A stretch of 64,000 bases of DNA from Vulcanisaeta distributa JCM 11217 (GTDB lineage Archaea > Thermoproteota > Thermoprotei > Thermoproteales > Thermocladiaceae): contig NZ_BBBJ01000003.1 in assembly GCF_001316005.1 (NCBI RefSeq), positions 62,001-126,000 on the forward strand, given 5' to 3'. Under the pieces are notes generated by a model. That model was not told the origin of the DNA, made no database searches, and was given only the letters and a program-made list of their open reading frames with translations. The position numbers and the translations under genes were made by a program. Below, piece after piece: positions 50,175 through 59,941 of the stretch. Positions within the stretch are counted from its first letter, which is position 1. Every line of letters begins with the position of its first letter.

Positions 50175-50234
50175 GGTGGAGGTGATCTGGCAACACCTAA
50201 ATAAATTAATATTAGTTATTTTTGCCGTAGATTG

Positions 50235-52107
50235 ATGAGATTATTATTCATACATGCAGAGGACTTCTCATACCAGGTTAGAGACAAGGCTGTTGAGAAT
50301 CCAGAACCACTAACGCCAGAGCTTGAGAAGGGCTTCGCAAAGAATGCGCTCGTGGTATTCATGAGCGTTGAGGAAAACGATACTGAGGATCCCAACTACG
50401 TGGATTACGTAGCTGATGAGATTCTGGACGTACTTAATAAGGTCAAGGCATCGCAAATAGTTCTCTACCCATACGCGCACCTAAGCCCCAACTTAGCCAA
50501 GCCAGGTAAGGCATTGAGTGTGTTGCTTGCGGTTTATAATAAGTTGAGGGAGAAGTCGCCGGTTCCTGTTTCGAGGGCGCCCTTTGGTTACTACAAGGCA
50601 TTTGACATTAAGTGCTATGGGCACCCCCCTATCGGAATTAAGTAAGTCCCTTAGTCCAAACATGGTTAGCGCCCAGGCAGTGCAGCAACAAGTGGTTAGT
50701 AGGGACTATTACGTAGTGCTAACGCCGAACGGTGAGGAGTACGATGCGACGAAGTACCCATTTAAGCCAGGTGAGGATGACCTAAAGGCATTGGTTGAGA
50801 AGGAGGTCTTGAAGAGGGAGCTTGAGGGTGGTAAGGAGCCCAGGTACATTGATTACTGCCGTAAATTCGGCTTTGAGTGGGAGCCCATGAGTGACGTGGG
50901 TCACATGAGGTATGGCCCAGCGGCCACGTTGATGATGGAGCTCGTCGAGGACTACGCATGGAGGTTGGCTAACGAGCTCGGCATACCCGTGTTTAAGATT
51001 AGGGGTACCAACATGTTTAGGCGTGGTGAGAGGGCTATTGATGAGCACGCCAGGTTATTCAATGAGAGGATGTACACAATTGAGGGTGATAAGGACGAGT
51101 TAATAATGAGGTACGCCGCCTGCTTCCAGCAATTCGCAATGATTAGGGATTGGGTGCTGAGTTATAGGGACATACCAATTGGCATGCTTGAGGTCGCTGA
51201 TAGCTATAGGTATGAGCAACCTGGCGAAACAGTGCTATGCTTCAGACTTAGGAGGTTCTATATGCCGGACCTCCATATATTCACGAGGGACCTCAAGAAC
51301 GCCATGGAGGTCGCCCTAAAACTCCATGAAATAATATTCAGAGAGATTAGGAAGTTGGGTAGGGATTACGTGAGCCTGTACAACGTAACTAAGCAGTTCT
51401 ATGATGAGCACAGGGATTACCTAATCGAGTTGGCTAGGCGTGAGGGTAAGCCAATACTCGTCAGGATAATGCCAGAGCAGAAGTATTACTGGGTCCTCAA
51501 TGTTGAGTTCCACATAGTTGATGAGTTGAGGAGGCCGAGGGAGATAGCCACGTTCCAGTTCGATGTTGGTAATGCCCAGAGATTTGGTATTAAGTATAGG
51601 GATGAGAATGGGGGGGAGGTTAGGTACCCAGTGATTATACACACTGCAATAATAGGTAGCGTTGAAAGGTACATATACGCACTTCTCGACACTGCGGCAA
51701 TTGCCGAGTCTAGGGGGGGTGAGGTTCCGAGGTTACCAACATGGGTCTCGCCAATACAGGTTAGGGTGATACCAATTAGTAAGGAGCACCTAACCTTTGC
51801 AAATGACGTTGCCTCGAAACTTGAGGATAGGATGATTAGGGTTGACGTTGATGATAGGTTTGACGAGACGCTGTCAAAGAGAGTTAGGGATGCAGAGACC
51901 TTCTGGGTACCCTACATCGTGGTGATTGGTGATAGGGAGGTTAAGACCGGTAAATTGAGCGTCAGGATTAGAGGTACTCAGAAGCCCGTTGATATGAGTG
52001 TTGACGAACTCATTGGCAGGATTGAGGAGGAGATTAAGGGTTATCCAAGGAGACCACTTACAATGCCTAAGTACCTAAGCATGAGACCTGCGAGCATAAT
52101 AACCTAA
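50235..52107 (+). CDS. thrS: Threonyl-tRNA synthetase, archaeal type with editing domain (one frame break)
   Basis: Charges tRNA-Thr. Residues about 1-133 are the archaeal editing domain (LLFIHAEDFSYQV, PFGYYKAFDIKCYGHP), then the class II catalytic core (DVGHMRYGPAATLM, KIRGTNMFRRGER, YRYEQPGE, RRFYMPDLHIF) and the anticodon-binding domain (VSPIQVRVIPIS). The break is in the C6 run at 50623-50628, where five C restore GHPLSELSKS, exactly at the domain boundary. Some crenarchaea do split editing and catalytic parts into two genes, but here the linker sequence is continuous, so I read one gene. DENGGEVRY has an extra Gly. Confidence 0.88.
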
Positions 52108-52164
52108 TACTCAGTGCTCTTCCCAATCATCACCCATCAGGCAGCAGCCCTTATCCTCACCAAC
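52108..52164 (-). ncRNA. Box C/D guide sRNA (minus strand)
   Basis: On the minus strand: C GTGAGGA (52154-52160), 13-nt guide TAAGGGCTGCTGC, D' CTGA (52137-52140), TGG, C' GTGATGA (52127-52133), 12-nt guide TTGGGAAGAGCA, D CTGA (52111-52114). Spacing is canonical. A TATA-like GGTTTAATTTTTCC (about 52183-52196) lies about 26 bases before the expected 5' end. It starts right after the thrS stop, antisense side. Targets not recognised by eye. Box C differs from consensus by one base. Confidence 0.7.
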
Positions 52165-52227
52165 TTAAACGGTTATAAGGAGGAAAAATTAAACCTTTTA
52201 ATTTTGAAATAGAATTGTTATTAATCA

Positions 52228-52893
52228 TCAGCCCGATACGCCGTACCAGGGGACCCACTTAGACCAAATTAGCGTGTGTTCAAATGTGGCGCTTATGCCT
52301 ATGAAGAATGCCAGGATACCAGATAGTACTAATAAGATCATGACTATGATACCCACGTACCTGCCAACATTACCTCTTGGCAACATGGCACCTGGGCTAA
52401 TGAGCATGGCAAGCCCAAGCAGTATGTACATGGCGCTCGCAAATAAAGGCTCCGTAGTTAACCCATGCACCAGAATATCAACACCATAAACAATAACCGG
52501 TATACTAAACAATGCTATGGGTAATGCCAAATACCTCAAGTCCGCACCTACGTACATGGCTAAGCCGAGCATTAATGTAACTAGGCCAAATATTGGCCAA
52601 GCGTCAGAGAAGACTAGGTTATATGGACCTGGGAGTGGCCAAGTCATTGTGGCCCAAAGGCCGGTGGCCATTGCGTAAATTCCAACACCAATGAAGAATA
52701 GACTCAAGCACTTATTCACATTAGGGCAAACAGTAACTCCCTGTGTCTTCTCCATTGTTTCAACCCTAGCTCCATCAGTAGCCATCTTAGGTCTTCTAAT
52801 AAAGTTCATAAAGACTCCATACGCAGCGGTTATTAGTGTTATTCCAAGTGTCATTAACCAGATGTCCAGCGTATCCATAAAGAGACCAGCCAT
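52228..52893 (-). CDS. DUF981-family membrane protein
   Basis: 221 residues with about six to seven transmembrane helices and the family block GLWATMTWPLPGPYNLVFSD. Function unknown; members are common in Sulfolobales and Thermoproteales. A short soluble loop holds one Cys pair (VCPNVNKC). Upstream (52919-52935) GTTTATAA-T-TTATAAAC is both a palindrome and a TATA candidate on this strand. Intact. Confidence 0.75.
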   Translation of the reverse strand: MAGLFMDTLDIWLMTLGITLITAAYGVFMNFIRRPKMATDGARVETMEKTQGVTVCPNVNKCLSLFFIGVGIYAMATGLWATMTWPLPGPYNLVFSDAWPIFGLVTLMLGLAMYVGADLRYLALPIALFSIPVIVYGVDILVHGLTTEPLFASAMYILLGLAMLISPGAMLPRGNVGRYVGIIVMILLVLSGILAFFIGISATFEHTLIWSKWVPWYGVSG

Positions 52894-53109
52894 TATCCAT
52901 CACCAAGTGCACTCATTTGTTTATAATTTATAAACTAGTGAATAGATGCATTTAGTGCATTAATCTTTATAATTAAAAATTCATCGTTTTATATTGTACT
53001 AAATAATATATAAATAAATGTTTATGAACATAAAAAATATTCATATGTATTCTCGATTATTCTTAATTTACGAAAAATCGATTTAAATTCCAGAACCAAG
53101 TTATTTGCA

Positions 53110-54279
53110 GTGGTTAGGTTTAGTGAATTACCGCCTGAATTCTGGAGGGAATTTAGGCTTTGGCGTAGTGTGGGTAATGAGCTTAATGGCTTGTCACCGC
53201 CTGGGAACTTCGTTGGTTCTATGAATTACCCCCACATTAATGTTGGTGCATTAATTAATGATGGTAGCATTGATGCATCAATACTTGACAACCCAGAGGA
53301 GTGGTTTAAGCATGGCTTCACACAATGGGATATTGTTAAGCTTAGGTCTAGGATAGTACTTAGTAGGATTAAGGTCTCGGTTAGGTCATTCAATAATTCC
53401 ATAGTCAATAAGATTCAGGAGTTAAGCATTGGGCGTAACCCAGTTGATGTTGAGGTTAGGTTGAGGAGGTTAGTGCTTAGGGCGTTGGCTGATGATTACC
53501 ACGCGCCGCTTGGTAATGTTGGTGAGTTAAGGGATTTGAGAATAACGTCTAATGTTAGTGCCGAGAGAATAGTTGAGAGGTTAATAAACGATTATGATGC
53601 GGATGCTAGGACGGCAGTCATTGAATTATACCGTGGTTCAATACCTGTGTCCCGCATACAACGTATCTTCGCAGTCGGGTTGTTGGGTGATAGGAGGTTT
53701 AGGAGGTTGGTTCCAACCAGGTGGTCTATAACGGCAGTCGACTCAATAATTGGTGATCACCTTAGGGATGAGGTTATTGAGTATGATGAGGTTGGGCAGG
53801 TGGAGGTTCACGAGATGGAGTACATGGGGAATAGGTACTTTGTGATACTTATGCCAGGTCCCTGGAGGTATGAACTCATTGAGTTGAAGATGCCCGGCTC
53901 GGTATGGAATAGGGGCGGTAGCTCGCCCAGGGTATTCGTAGACTACGAGGGGACGAGAGGCATGAAGGGGTATGCGGAGAGTACGGGTGGCGCGTTTTAC
54001 GCAATTAGGCTTGGCATCCTTGAATATCTCAATAAGGTTGGTAAGCAGGCATCGGCGATAGCAATTAGGGAGGTAACGCCGGAATATAAGGTTCCCGTTG
54101 GTATTTGGCAGGCGAGGGAGACTGTTAGGAATAGCATGGGGATTAATGTGAGGAGGTTTTCGGACGTTAATGAGGCGATTAATTACGTGAGCAACTCATT
54201 GCTAACAGGGAGTCTATGGCTTAATTACAGTCGACTAATCAGGGAGTTTAAGAGTGACTTGATTAAATTCCTCATTTAA
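53110..54279 (+). CDS. nreA: NreA-like DNA repair protein
   Basis: Archaeal Nre family, linked to survival of DNA damage and PCNA binding in haloarchaea. 389 residues: SPPGNFVGSMNYPHINVG at the N-terminus, ITAVDSIIGDHLRDEVIEY, ILMPGPWRYELIELKMPGSVW, and YAESTGGAFYAIRLGILEYL. The N-terminal zinc finger of the Nre class is not visible and I see no obvious PIP box at the C-terminus. Intact. TATA-like GATTTAAATTCC at about 53080-53091. Its end overlaps the convergent ctaB by 8 bases. Confidence 0.83.
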   Translation: MVRFSELPPEFWREFRLWRSVGNELNGLSPPGNFVGSMNYPHINVGALINDGSIDASILDNPEEWFKHGFTQWDIVKLRSRIVLSRIKVSVRSFNNSIVNKIQELSIGRNPVDVEVRLRRLVLRALADDYHAPLGNVGELRDLRITSNVSAERIVERLINDYDADARTAVIELYRGSIPVSRIQRIFAVGLLGDRRFRRLVPTRWSITAVDSIIGDHLRDEVIEYDEVGQVEVHEMEYMGNRYFVILMPGPWRYELIELKMPGSVWNRGGSSPRVFVDYEGTRGMKGYAESTGGAFYAIRLGILEYLNKVGKQASAIAIREVTPEYKVPVGIWQARETVRNSMGINVRRFSDVNEAINYVSNSLLTGSLWLNYSRLIREFKSDLIKFLI

Positions 54280-55123
54280 TGAGTGATAGTGCCATACCGA
54301 TTACTAGGAAGACAGTCAGTACAGGCGAGCTTGCTTGAACATTTGCCAGAACACCTCTCTACTGGGTTTAATTATGGCCTTAACGCTGTAGTAACTACTC
54401 CAGGCTGCCGTAATGAGCAGTATGATTAACCCAATGAGGTTTTTAAGAATGAGTATGTAGAGGAGTAGCATGTATACATTCGAGAATACATTAAGTAGTG
54501 CCACCATGATCATGGCCTTTTCCTCACTCATCTCGAGAGGCAACATCTTAATGCATGTTCTTGAGTAGTCATCCTTAGCCCTAATTACCAGGCTCCATAT
54601 GTGCGCGGGTATCCATAGGTATATGGCCATGGATAGTAGGAAGGCTTCAAGGTCCAGTGGTCTCGCTATGGTCCACCCAGCCAGTAGAGCTGCATTACCA
54701 GCCACACCGCCAATTAGGATATTGCTCCAGCTCCTGCACTTCAGGAGTACCGTATAGATTATTGCGTAGAGGAACCAGCCAAGCACCACGAAGATCGTGG
54801 GCCACAGGCCAAGCCACACGTATGATAAGGCGAAGCCAAGTAGTGATAGGGCCAGGGACTCAATTAATGCTGCGCCTGGGCTTACCCGACCTGCGGGTAT
54901 TGGCCTGTTCCTAGTCCTACTCATTTTGGCATCAATATCTCTCTCATAGTACATGTTAAATACTGCAGAGCCGCCCGTGCTTAATAATCCAACAATGGCC
55001 AATTCACCTATGTAGGTTACGCTTACGCTCGGTGCTGCTGCGAATATGTATCCAGCTATTGCAGCGAGTACAAGCAGCCAAATAACCCTGCTTCATCAAT
55101 ACTACGTAGTCCTTAATCGCCAC
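54272..55123 (-). CDS. ctaB: Protoheme IX farnesyltransferase (heme O synthase; two frame breaks)
   Basis: UbiA-superfamily membrane enzyme making heme O for terminal oxidases. First Asp-rich motif NMYYERDIDAKMSRTRNRP, second DDYSRTCIKMLPL, nine hydrophobic helices. The N-terminus lies in another frame: a break near 55091 (AAGCAGG, short of the expected KPRVIWLLVL). A second break near 54335 gives the usual C-terminus (FKQASSPVLTVFLV) and a stop at 54272. Start GTG 55123 (VAIKDYVVLMK). Suggests an aerobic or microaerobic respiratory chain. Confidence 0.82.
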
Positions 55124-55278
55124 ATTCGATAATGATTAATTATTACATTAAAAACTTTATTTCAAAATCCATGCTAAGGTAATTAGTGAATACCTGTTCA
55201 ATTAATTTAACATTAACAACCCAACCCCCCCTTATTTTATTTAATAACAATAAAGCCTAAACAGCGCTCATTAATAAT

Positions 55279-56889
55279 GTGAAGGTTGGTGTCGTAATTA
55301 AGGCACAGAGTCCCAGGGCATTTTGGTTTAGGGTATTTGATAATGTTGAAGATAGAATAAACGTTGGTACGTTCGTAACCCTGGAGAATTATGAGAATAG
55401 GGCTAACGGTCCAATACTCGCCAGGATAACCAGGGTCATTAGGCACAATTACCTCGTTGATGATAGGGTCATTGCCCAGTTGGGTAATGAGGACGTTATA
55501 AACACATTTAGGGACTATGGAATAGACATTCAATATATCGCCCAATCAACCCTGGCTAGGGCATCAATCATTGGCTATAGGGTTGGTACGCGATTCTCTA
55601 AGCCGCTGAAGCCTCCAAAGCCCATGGACTTCGTATACCTACCAACAGAGGGCGAATTAAGTAAGTTGCTAAGGCTTGATTATGATGGTGTTAGGCTTGT
55701 CATTGGCAGTATTAGGTCACTATCAATACCTGCCGAGTTAGACGCGAATAAATTGGTATCTCACCACTGCGCAATACTGGCGGCCACGGGTGGCGGTAAG
55801 TCCTGGCTTGCTGGGGGGGTCATTGTTGAGGAGTTGGCGTTGAGGGCAGAAATACCAATAGTAATAATTGACCCGCACGGTGAGTACTCGGCAATGCAGG
55901 TTCCCAAGTCCTTAAGCGATGATGCTAAGTACGTGGCTAACCTCGTTAGGGTATACGTACCCGGTAAGGTGGATACCACAAGCCTTGATGATTACTTCAG
56001 GGCTAGGTTTGGTGTTGAGAGGAGGTATGTGAGGTTTGGTATTAATCCGAGGTCACTATCGCTAAGGCTCATGGAGGGGGTTACTAGACCACTATTACGG
56101 ACTCACTGATGCCCAGAGGAGGATTCTTGAGGAAGCTTGGCAGTACATTGGCATGGATAATGAGTTAACGGGCTTGGACGAGTTCCTTAATGACCTAGAG
56201 AAGAGTGGCGGTAAGGCTGTTAAGGGCTATGGCAATGAGCTAGCCCTATCCACATTACTGACTAAGGTTAAGATGCTCATCGAGAATAGGCCATTCTTCA
56301 TAACAAGGCCAGGCGAATTCTATGGCAATGAACCAATAAGGCTCCTGGACATTAAGGACTTAATGGAGTATGGAATCCACGTATTAGACCTTAGCGGTTT
56401 AGACTTAATAGATCAGCAGGCTCTCGTAGCCTGATTCTAAATAACATATTTAGGTTATCAACAATGAGGAGGGATAAGCCAATCTTTATAGTTGTTGAGG
56501 AGGCCCACAACTACGCGCCATCTGTTGGCTCATCATTGAGTACATCAACGTTGATTAAGATTGCCAGGGAGGGCCGTAAGTTCGGCGTTGGGCTATGCAT
56601 AATTAGTCAAAGGCCATCTAAGGTGCACCCCCCCGACGTATTAAGTCAGTGCTTGACTCAAGTCTTTAAGAGGATAATAAACCCAGTCGACCTTAGGTAC
56701 GTGAGGAATGTTGTCGAGTTCATCTCTGATGAGGACCTATGGGAGGTGAGGGTACTTAATGAGGATGATGCGTTGGTAACGGGATTAGCTGTACCAATGC
56801 CATTACCTGTTAAGGTTAGGGATAGGTTAACAGAGCATGGAGGTGTAACGCCGACATTAACGCCGAGAGGCGATATTACTAAAATGTAA
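55279..56889 (+). CDS. herA: HerA-type DNA helicase/translocase (two frame breaks)
   Basis: Hexameric bipolar translocase that works with NurA and Mre11-Rad50 in end resection. An N-terminal HAS barrel (about 1-110), Walker A LAATGGGKSWLAG, Walker B IPIVIIDPHGEYSAM, and a second half with IFIVVEEAHNYAPS and LCIISQRPSKVHP. Breaks: GGAGGGGGTT near 56077-56081 (five G for four, restoring EGLLDHYYGL) and near 56430 (CCC appears as CC in ALVALILNNIF). About 535 residues. The partners nurA, mre11 and rad50 are not in the window, although NreA is two genes away. Confidence 0.88.
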
Positions 56890-56955
56890 TTCAAGTATAA
56901 TTTGAGTATAATAGAGTCAGGTAAAACTTTTATTGCACTCTCGTGAACGGTTATT

Positions 56956-57924
56956 GTGCGTATAATCCTCGGCACACCAGTGAATTCGAGACCCAAGCCC
57001 TGGCTTTATTTCCGTGTACCTGCCATAATGGTTAATGCCTTTGACATTATTAGGAATAGAGTCGATAGAAAGGGACACGTTATAAAGAATGTACTGCAGT
57101 ACGATGGTGAGGTTTGGATGGATAGTGGTGGTTTTCAATTTCTAAGGCACGGCAAAATACCCGACATCGAAGATTTAGCTAGGATCTATGATCAATACTG
57201 GGATGTTAGGTATTTCCTAAACCTTGATTATCCACCAAGCCCAACCGATGATGAACATGAACTGGAATTAAAATTAAGGAGGTCACTCATTAATTATGAG
57301 TATTTAGCTAAGAAGTTTGATAACGTCCTACCAGTAATTCATTACCACTGGAGAACCAGCGTAATCACTAAGTACGTGCTTAAGTACCTGGATTTCAACC
57401 CAGACTGCATAGCAATAGGCGGCTTGGTACCTTACGTATTAATAAGTAGGGGCGTGCCCAGGGACTCGCGAAGGTCAGCACTGAGGTTTTTACTGAATAT
57501 TAAGCAGGAGATAGGCATGTGCATACACGTACTTGGCCTTGGCTCACCAGTAATAAATCCAATACTTAAGCTAATTAACGTCGATAGTACTGACACAAGT
57601 ACCTGGAGGGTTAAGGCAGCCTATGGCAAGGTTGTTATGCCAGGCGGTGGTGAGAGGCACGTTAGTGGTAGACCCATTAACTTTGGAGGTAAGGAGGCCA
57701 CGGATGATGACTTGACGAGGTTATACGCATTCCTTAAGGCCACAGGCTTTCCTATGATTAATCAATTTAATGAGATCGCAACGAGCTTTGAGTATAGGGC
57801 CTTAGTTAATGCGTGGGTTGTGCTTAACAGTTTTGAAGTGCCGGGGGGGAGTGGCGTGTTTAGGGCTATGTATGAAGAATTTGCGAGGGAGGTTGTGGAG
57901 CAGGTAATCGAGGGTGCGCGTTAG
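56956..57924 (+). CDS. TGT/DpdA-like guanine transglycosylase-fold protein
   Basis: 322 residues with a TIM-barrel TGT signature: WMDSGGFQFLRHG, NLDYPPSPTDD, PVIHYHWRTS, CIAIGGLVPY, and IHVLGLGSPV. The classical TGT zinc motif (CxCxxC) is missing and there is no PUA domain. Instead VDSTDTSTW resembles the DS-x-SW stretch of DpdA, the enzyme that puts preQ0 into DNA. It could therefore be a DNA- or tRNA-modifying transglycosylase. Intact. It is followed 15 bases later by an unknown gene, probably co-transcribed. Assignment is by motif only. Confidence 0.68.
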   Translation: MRIILGTPVNSRPKPWLYFRVPAIMVNAFDIIRNRVDRKGHVIKNVLQYDGEVWMDSGGFQFLRHGKIPDIEDLARIYDQYWDVRYFLNLDYPPSPTDDEHELELKLRRSLINYEYLAKKFDNVLPVIHYHWRTSVITKYVLKYLDFNPDCIAIGGLVPYVLISRGVPRDSRRSALRFLLNIKQEIGMCIHVLGLGSPVINPILKLINVDSTDTSTWRVKAAYGKVVMPGGGERHVSGRPINFGGKEATDDDLTRLYAFLKATGFPMINQFNEIATSFEYRALVNAWVVLNSFEVPGGSGVFRAMYEEFAREVVEQVIEGAR

Positions 57925-57939
57925 GGATTATATTTATTA

Positions 57940-58314
57940 ATGCTAAGGGATCCTCATGTAATTACCGTGAGAAAAACCCAGAAAAATTGCTTAACGCTTA
58001 TTGTGGATGTTTGTAATGATACCCTGGATAGGTTTAAGGGTTTTATGAATACGGCCATTAGGAGGGCTGGTTTTGGAGGTGCGGTGAGGGTGCTGGTTTA
58101 TAAGTGTAAGGAGCTTGATTTTAATAAGTATATTAGGGAATTGAATTCCGTGGTCGCTAATAACTTCTCAGTATCTGTATTCGTTTACGAATTTGACGAT
58201 ATGAACTCGTTAATTAATGAACTCAATAAGAACATATTCAGTGGTTGTGATAGTTACAGCGTATTATCAACAATTGATTTACCGGTAAACATTAGTTATG
58301 AGAAACTGAAGTAA
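57940..58314 (+). CDS. Hypothetical protein downstream of TGT-like gene
   Basis: 124 residues, alpha/beta, no signal or membrane helix. Two to four Cys (QKNCLTLIVDVCND, YKCKELDF, SGCDSYS). No family recognised. The 15-base gap to the TGT-like gene implies one mRNA and a related function. Its last bases meet the 3' end of an antisense C/D sRNA. Confidence 0.5.
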   Translation: MLRDPHVITVRKTQKNCLTLIVDVCNDTLDRFKGFMNTAIRRAGFGGAVRVLVYKCKELDFNKYIRELNSVVANNFSVSVFVYEFDDMNSLINELNKNIFSGCDSYSVLSTIDLPVNISYEKLK

Positions 58315-58366
58315 TCAGCTTAGCCCAGCACATCATTGGTCAGGCCTTGCAAGCATCATCACTTAA
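58311..58366 (-). ncRNA. Box C/D guide sRNA in the 3' UTR of the DUF2848 gene
   Basis: On the minus strand: C GTGATGA (58356-58362), 12-nt guide TGCTTGCAAGGC, D' CTGA (58340-58343), C' ATGATGT (58330-58336), 11-nt guide GCTGGGCTAAG, D CTGA (58315-58318). It begins just after the stop codon of the minus-strand gene at 58369, with no clear TATA box of its own, so it is probably processed from that mRNA. It also abuts the end of the plus-strand gene at 58314. Targets not recognised. Confidence 0.72.
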
Positions 58367-58368
58367 TG

Positions 58369-59046
58369 TCACTCAATCCAGTAATAATGATCTATGGACC
58401 TATTAAGTACTGGGTCGTAGAGCTCAATCTCGAAGTAACCACTGGGCTTTATCTGACCCTTTATTGTTGGTATTGTGCCTGAGAAAACAACCACATTCTT
58501 CAGGTCGGGCACGACCTCGCGTATTAAGTCAACGAGCTTCTCTGGCGTAAGTAGGAACTTCATGGTACCCTCCTGATATAGGGTCTTCTTATCGTCCTCA
58601 AGTATCCAACTCCTCAGTACCAAGTCATCCCAGTGATCCTCAATCTCCTTAAGCGGCCATGCCCTCCTCGCAACAATCTTTGGATACATGTGCTTACCAG
58701 CAAGTACGCTGCATCTCTCGGCCTCCCTATCCGTGTGATCACTACCAACAGTTACGTAGATCTCATCCTCATTCTTAATCAACAATACATACTCAACCTC
58801 ACCGCTGTGCAAGTCGCTTACCTTCCTAATGTAGTTGCTCGTGGTTACCAAGTACGGCTGTAATATGTATATTTCGGGTATGTTCTTAGGCCCACTAATG
58901 CCTATCCTACTTAGCTCCTCAACCTCCTTCTTAATAATGTCCGTAGTCCTCCCTGACCAGACAAAAATCACTAGGTCACTAACGGCGATTTCAATGTCTC
59001 TCTCATTACCGTTCTTAAACTCTATAGTTACATTAAGTCTATGCAT
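58369..59046 (-). CDS. DUF2848 family protein (FAH-like fold)
   Basis: 225 residues. The diagnostic stretch VTVGSDHTDREAER, PKIVARRAWPL and HWDDLVLRSWI places it in DUF2848, a family of enzymes related to fumarylacetoacetate hydrolase with unknown substrate. Intact. Its transcript probably runs on into the C/D sRNA at 58311-58366. Start ATG 59046; a TATA-like CTTTATAAACC on this strand (about 59060-59070) lies about 20 bases upstream. Confidence 0.8.
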   Translation of the reverse strand: MHRLNVTIEFKNGNERDIEIAVSDLVIFVWSGRTTDIIKKEVEELSRIGISGPKNIPEIYILQPYLVTTSNYIRKVSDLHSGEVEYVLLIKNEDEIYVTVGSDHTDREAERCSVLAGKHMYPKIVARRAWPLKEIEDHWDDLVLRSWILEDDKKTLYQEGTMKFLLTPEKLVDLIREVVPDLKNVVVFSGTIPTIKGQIKPSGYFEIELYDPVLNRSIDHYYWIE

Positions 59047-59151
59047 AGACGAACTCTGGTTTATAAAGCAATAACCTTATTAAATTTTTGGTTCCATATT
59101 CAGCCTAAGTGAACGGAAATACTAATAAAATCCTGATTCAACACTGTCGAG

Positions 59152-59613
59152 ATGATTTCTGAAATAGTCAGGGTGGGCCTCGTCTCGGAGATTAGGCTAA
59201 CAATACCGAGCGCTGATGATGCACTTGATTACCTAAGGCTAATGCTAAATAATCTAATAGGCTTGATGGCCTCAATACCCCCCCCAGCCCTGGCTCAAAG
59301 TGTCAAACCTGAGATACCGATATTCGTGAAGCCTGCCGATGGTGAAGCCGAAATATCAATACACTACTCACCTCTGATGCCATTAATAAGAATTAGAACG
59401 TCTAAGGACTTGATAAGTAAGGTGAGCGGTATTAACTTTATAGGTGTTGTATTAGATTCAGGAGGAACCATACTAAAGATGTACAAGAGTAAGGATGAGA
59501 TGAGTAGGGATAGGGAGAAGATACTCCTTCTCTTCAGGGTTTTCATGAACTCTGACGTAGAGTTGCAGCCATTACCAAGCGTGCCCAAGGGACAGGGCGG
59601 TGTCATCATTTGA
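59152..59613 (+). CDS. Conserved hypothetical protein upstream of L37Ae
   Basis: 153 residues, alpha/beta, soluble. Residues 1-45 are helical with hydrophobic faces (ALDYLRLMLNNLIGLMASIPPP); the rest contains VVLDSGGTILKMYKSKDEM. A seven-C run (about 59280-59286) encodes the Pro stretch and may be over-called. No family recognised. It heads the L37Ae-Brix-Pcc1 operon at a 49-base gap. Confidence 0.5.
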   Translation: MISEIVRVGLVSEIRLTIPSADDALDYLRLMLNNLIGLMASIPPPALAQSVKPEIPIFVKPADGEAEISIHYSPLMPLIRIRTSKDLISKVSGINFIGVVLDSGGTILKMYKSKDEMSRDREKILLLFRVFMNSDVELQPLPSVPKGQGGVII

Positions 59614-59662
59614 CGAAGTCATCGATAGAAATGCTTTTATTTAGTTAAATGCTAGGTCCCTG

Positions 59663-59941
59663 ATGCCATTTAGCCATACAAAGATTGTAGGGCCCACGGG
59701 AAGGTACGGCGCTAGGTATGGCATGGGCGTTAGAAGGAAGGTCCTACAAATAGAGGTTAAGCAGAGGGGTAAGCATAGGTGCCCAAGGTGTAAGTCACTG
59801 GTTAAAATGGAGAGGATAGCCTTTGGCATTTGGAGGTGCCCGAAGTGCGGTTATACCTTCGCCGGTGGTGCCTGGGTTCCACAGACGATAATGGGTAAAA
59901 CACTGGCTACCGAGGCTGCGGCTAAGCAAGGCACTAAGTGA
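59663..59941 (+). CDS. rpl37ae: 50S ribosomal protein L37Ae
   Basis: Zinc-ribbon ribosomal protein of 92 residues: GPTGRYGARYGMGVRRKV, then HRCPRCKSLVKMERIAFGIW and WRCPKCGYTFAGGAW, the usual C4 ribbon. Intact. Its stop overlaps the GTG start of the Brix gene. In archaea this gene commonly leads a cluster with Brix, Pcc1 and prefoldin, as here. Confidence 0.93.
   Translation: MPFSHTKIVGPTGRYGARYGMGVRRKVLQIEVKQRGKHRCPRCKSLVKMERIAFGIWRCPKCGYTFAGGAWVPQTIMGKTLATEAAAKQGTK

Noticed and set aside
50235-50645. A separate trans-editing ThrRS gene, as known in some crenarchaea
   Set aside because: The sequence across the C6 run continues the normal domain linker (GHPLSELSKS) when one C is removed, so one fused gene is more likely.
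52919-52935. Palindrome GTTTATAA-T-TTATAAAC as an operator
   Set aside because: It coincides with the TATA box of the DUF981 gene; TATA-like elements are self-complementary by composition, so no separate operator is needed.
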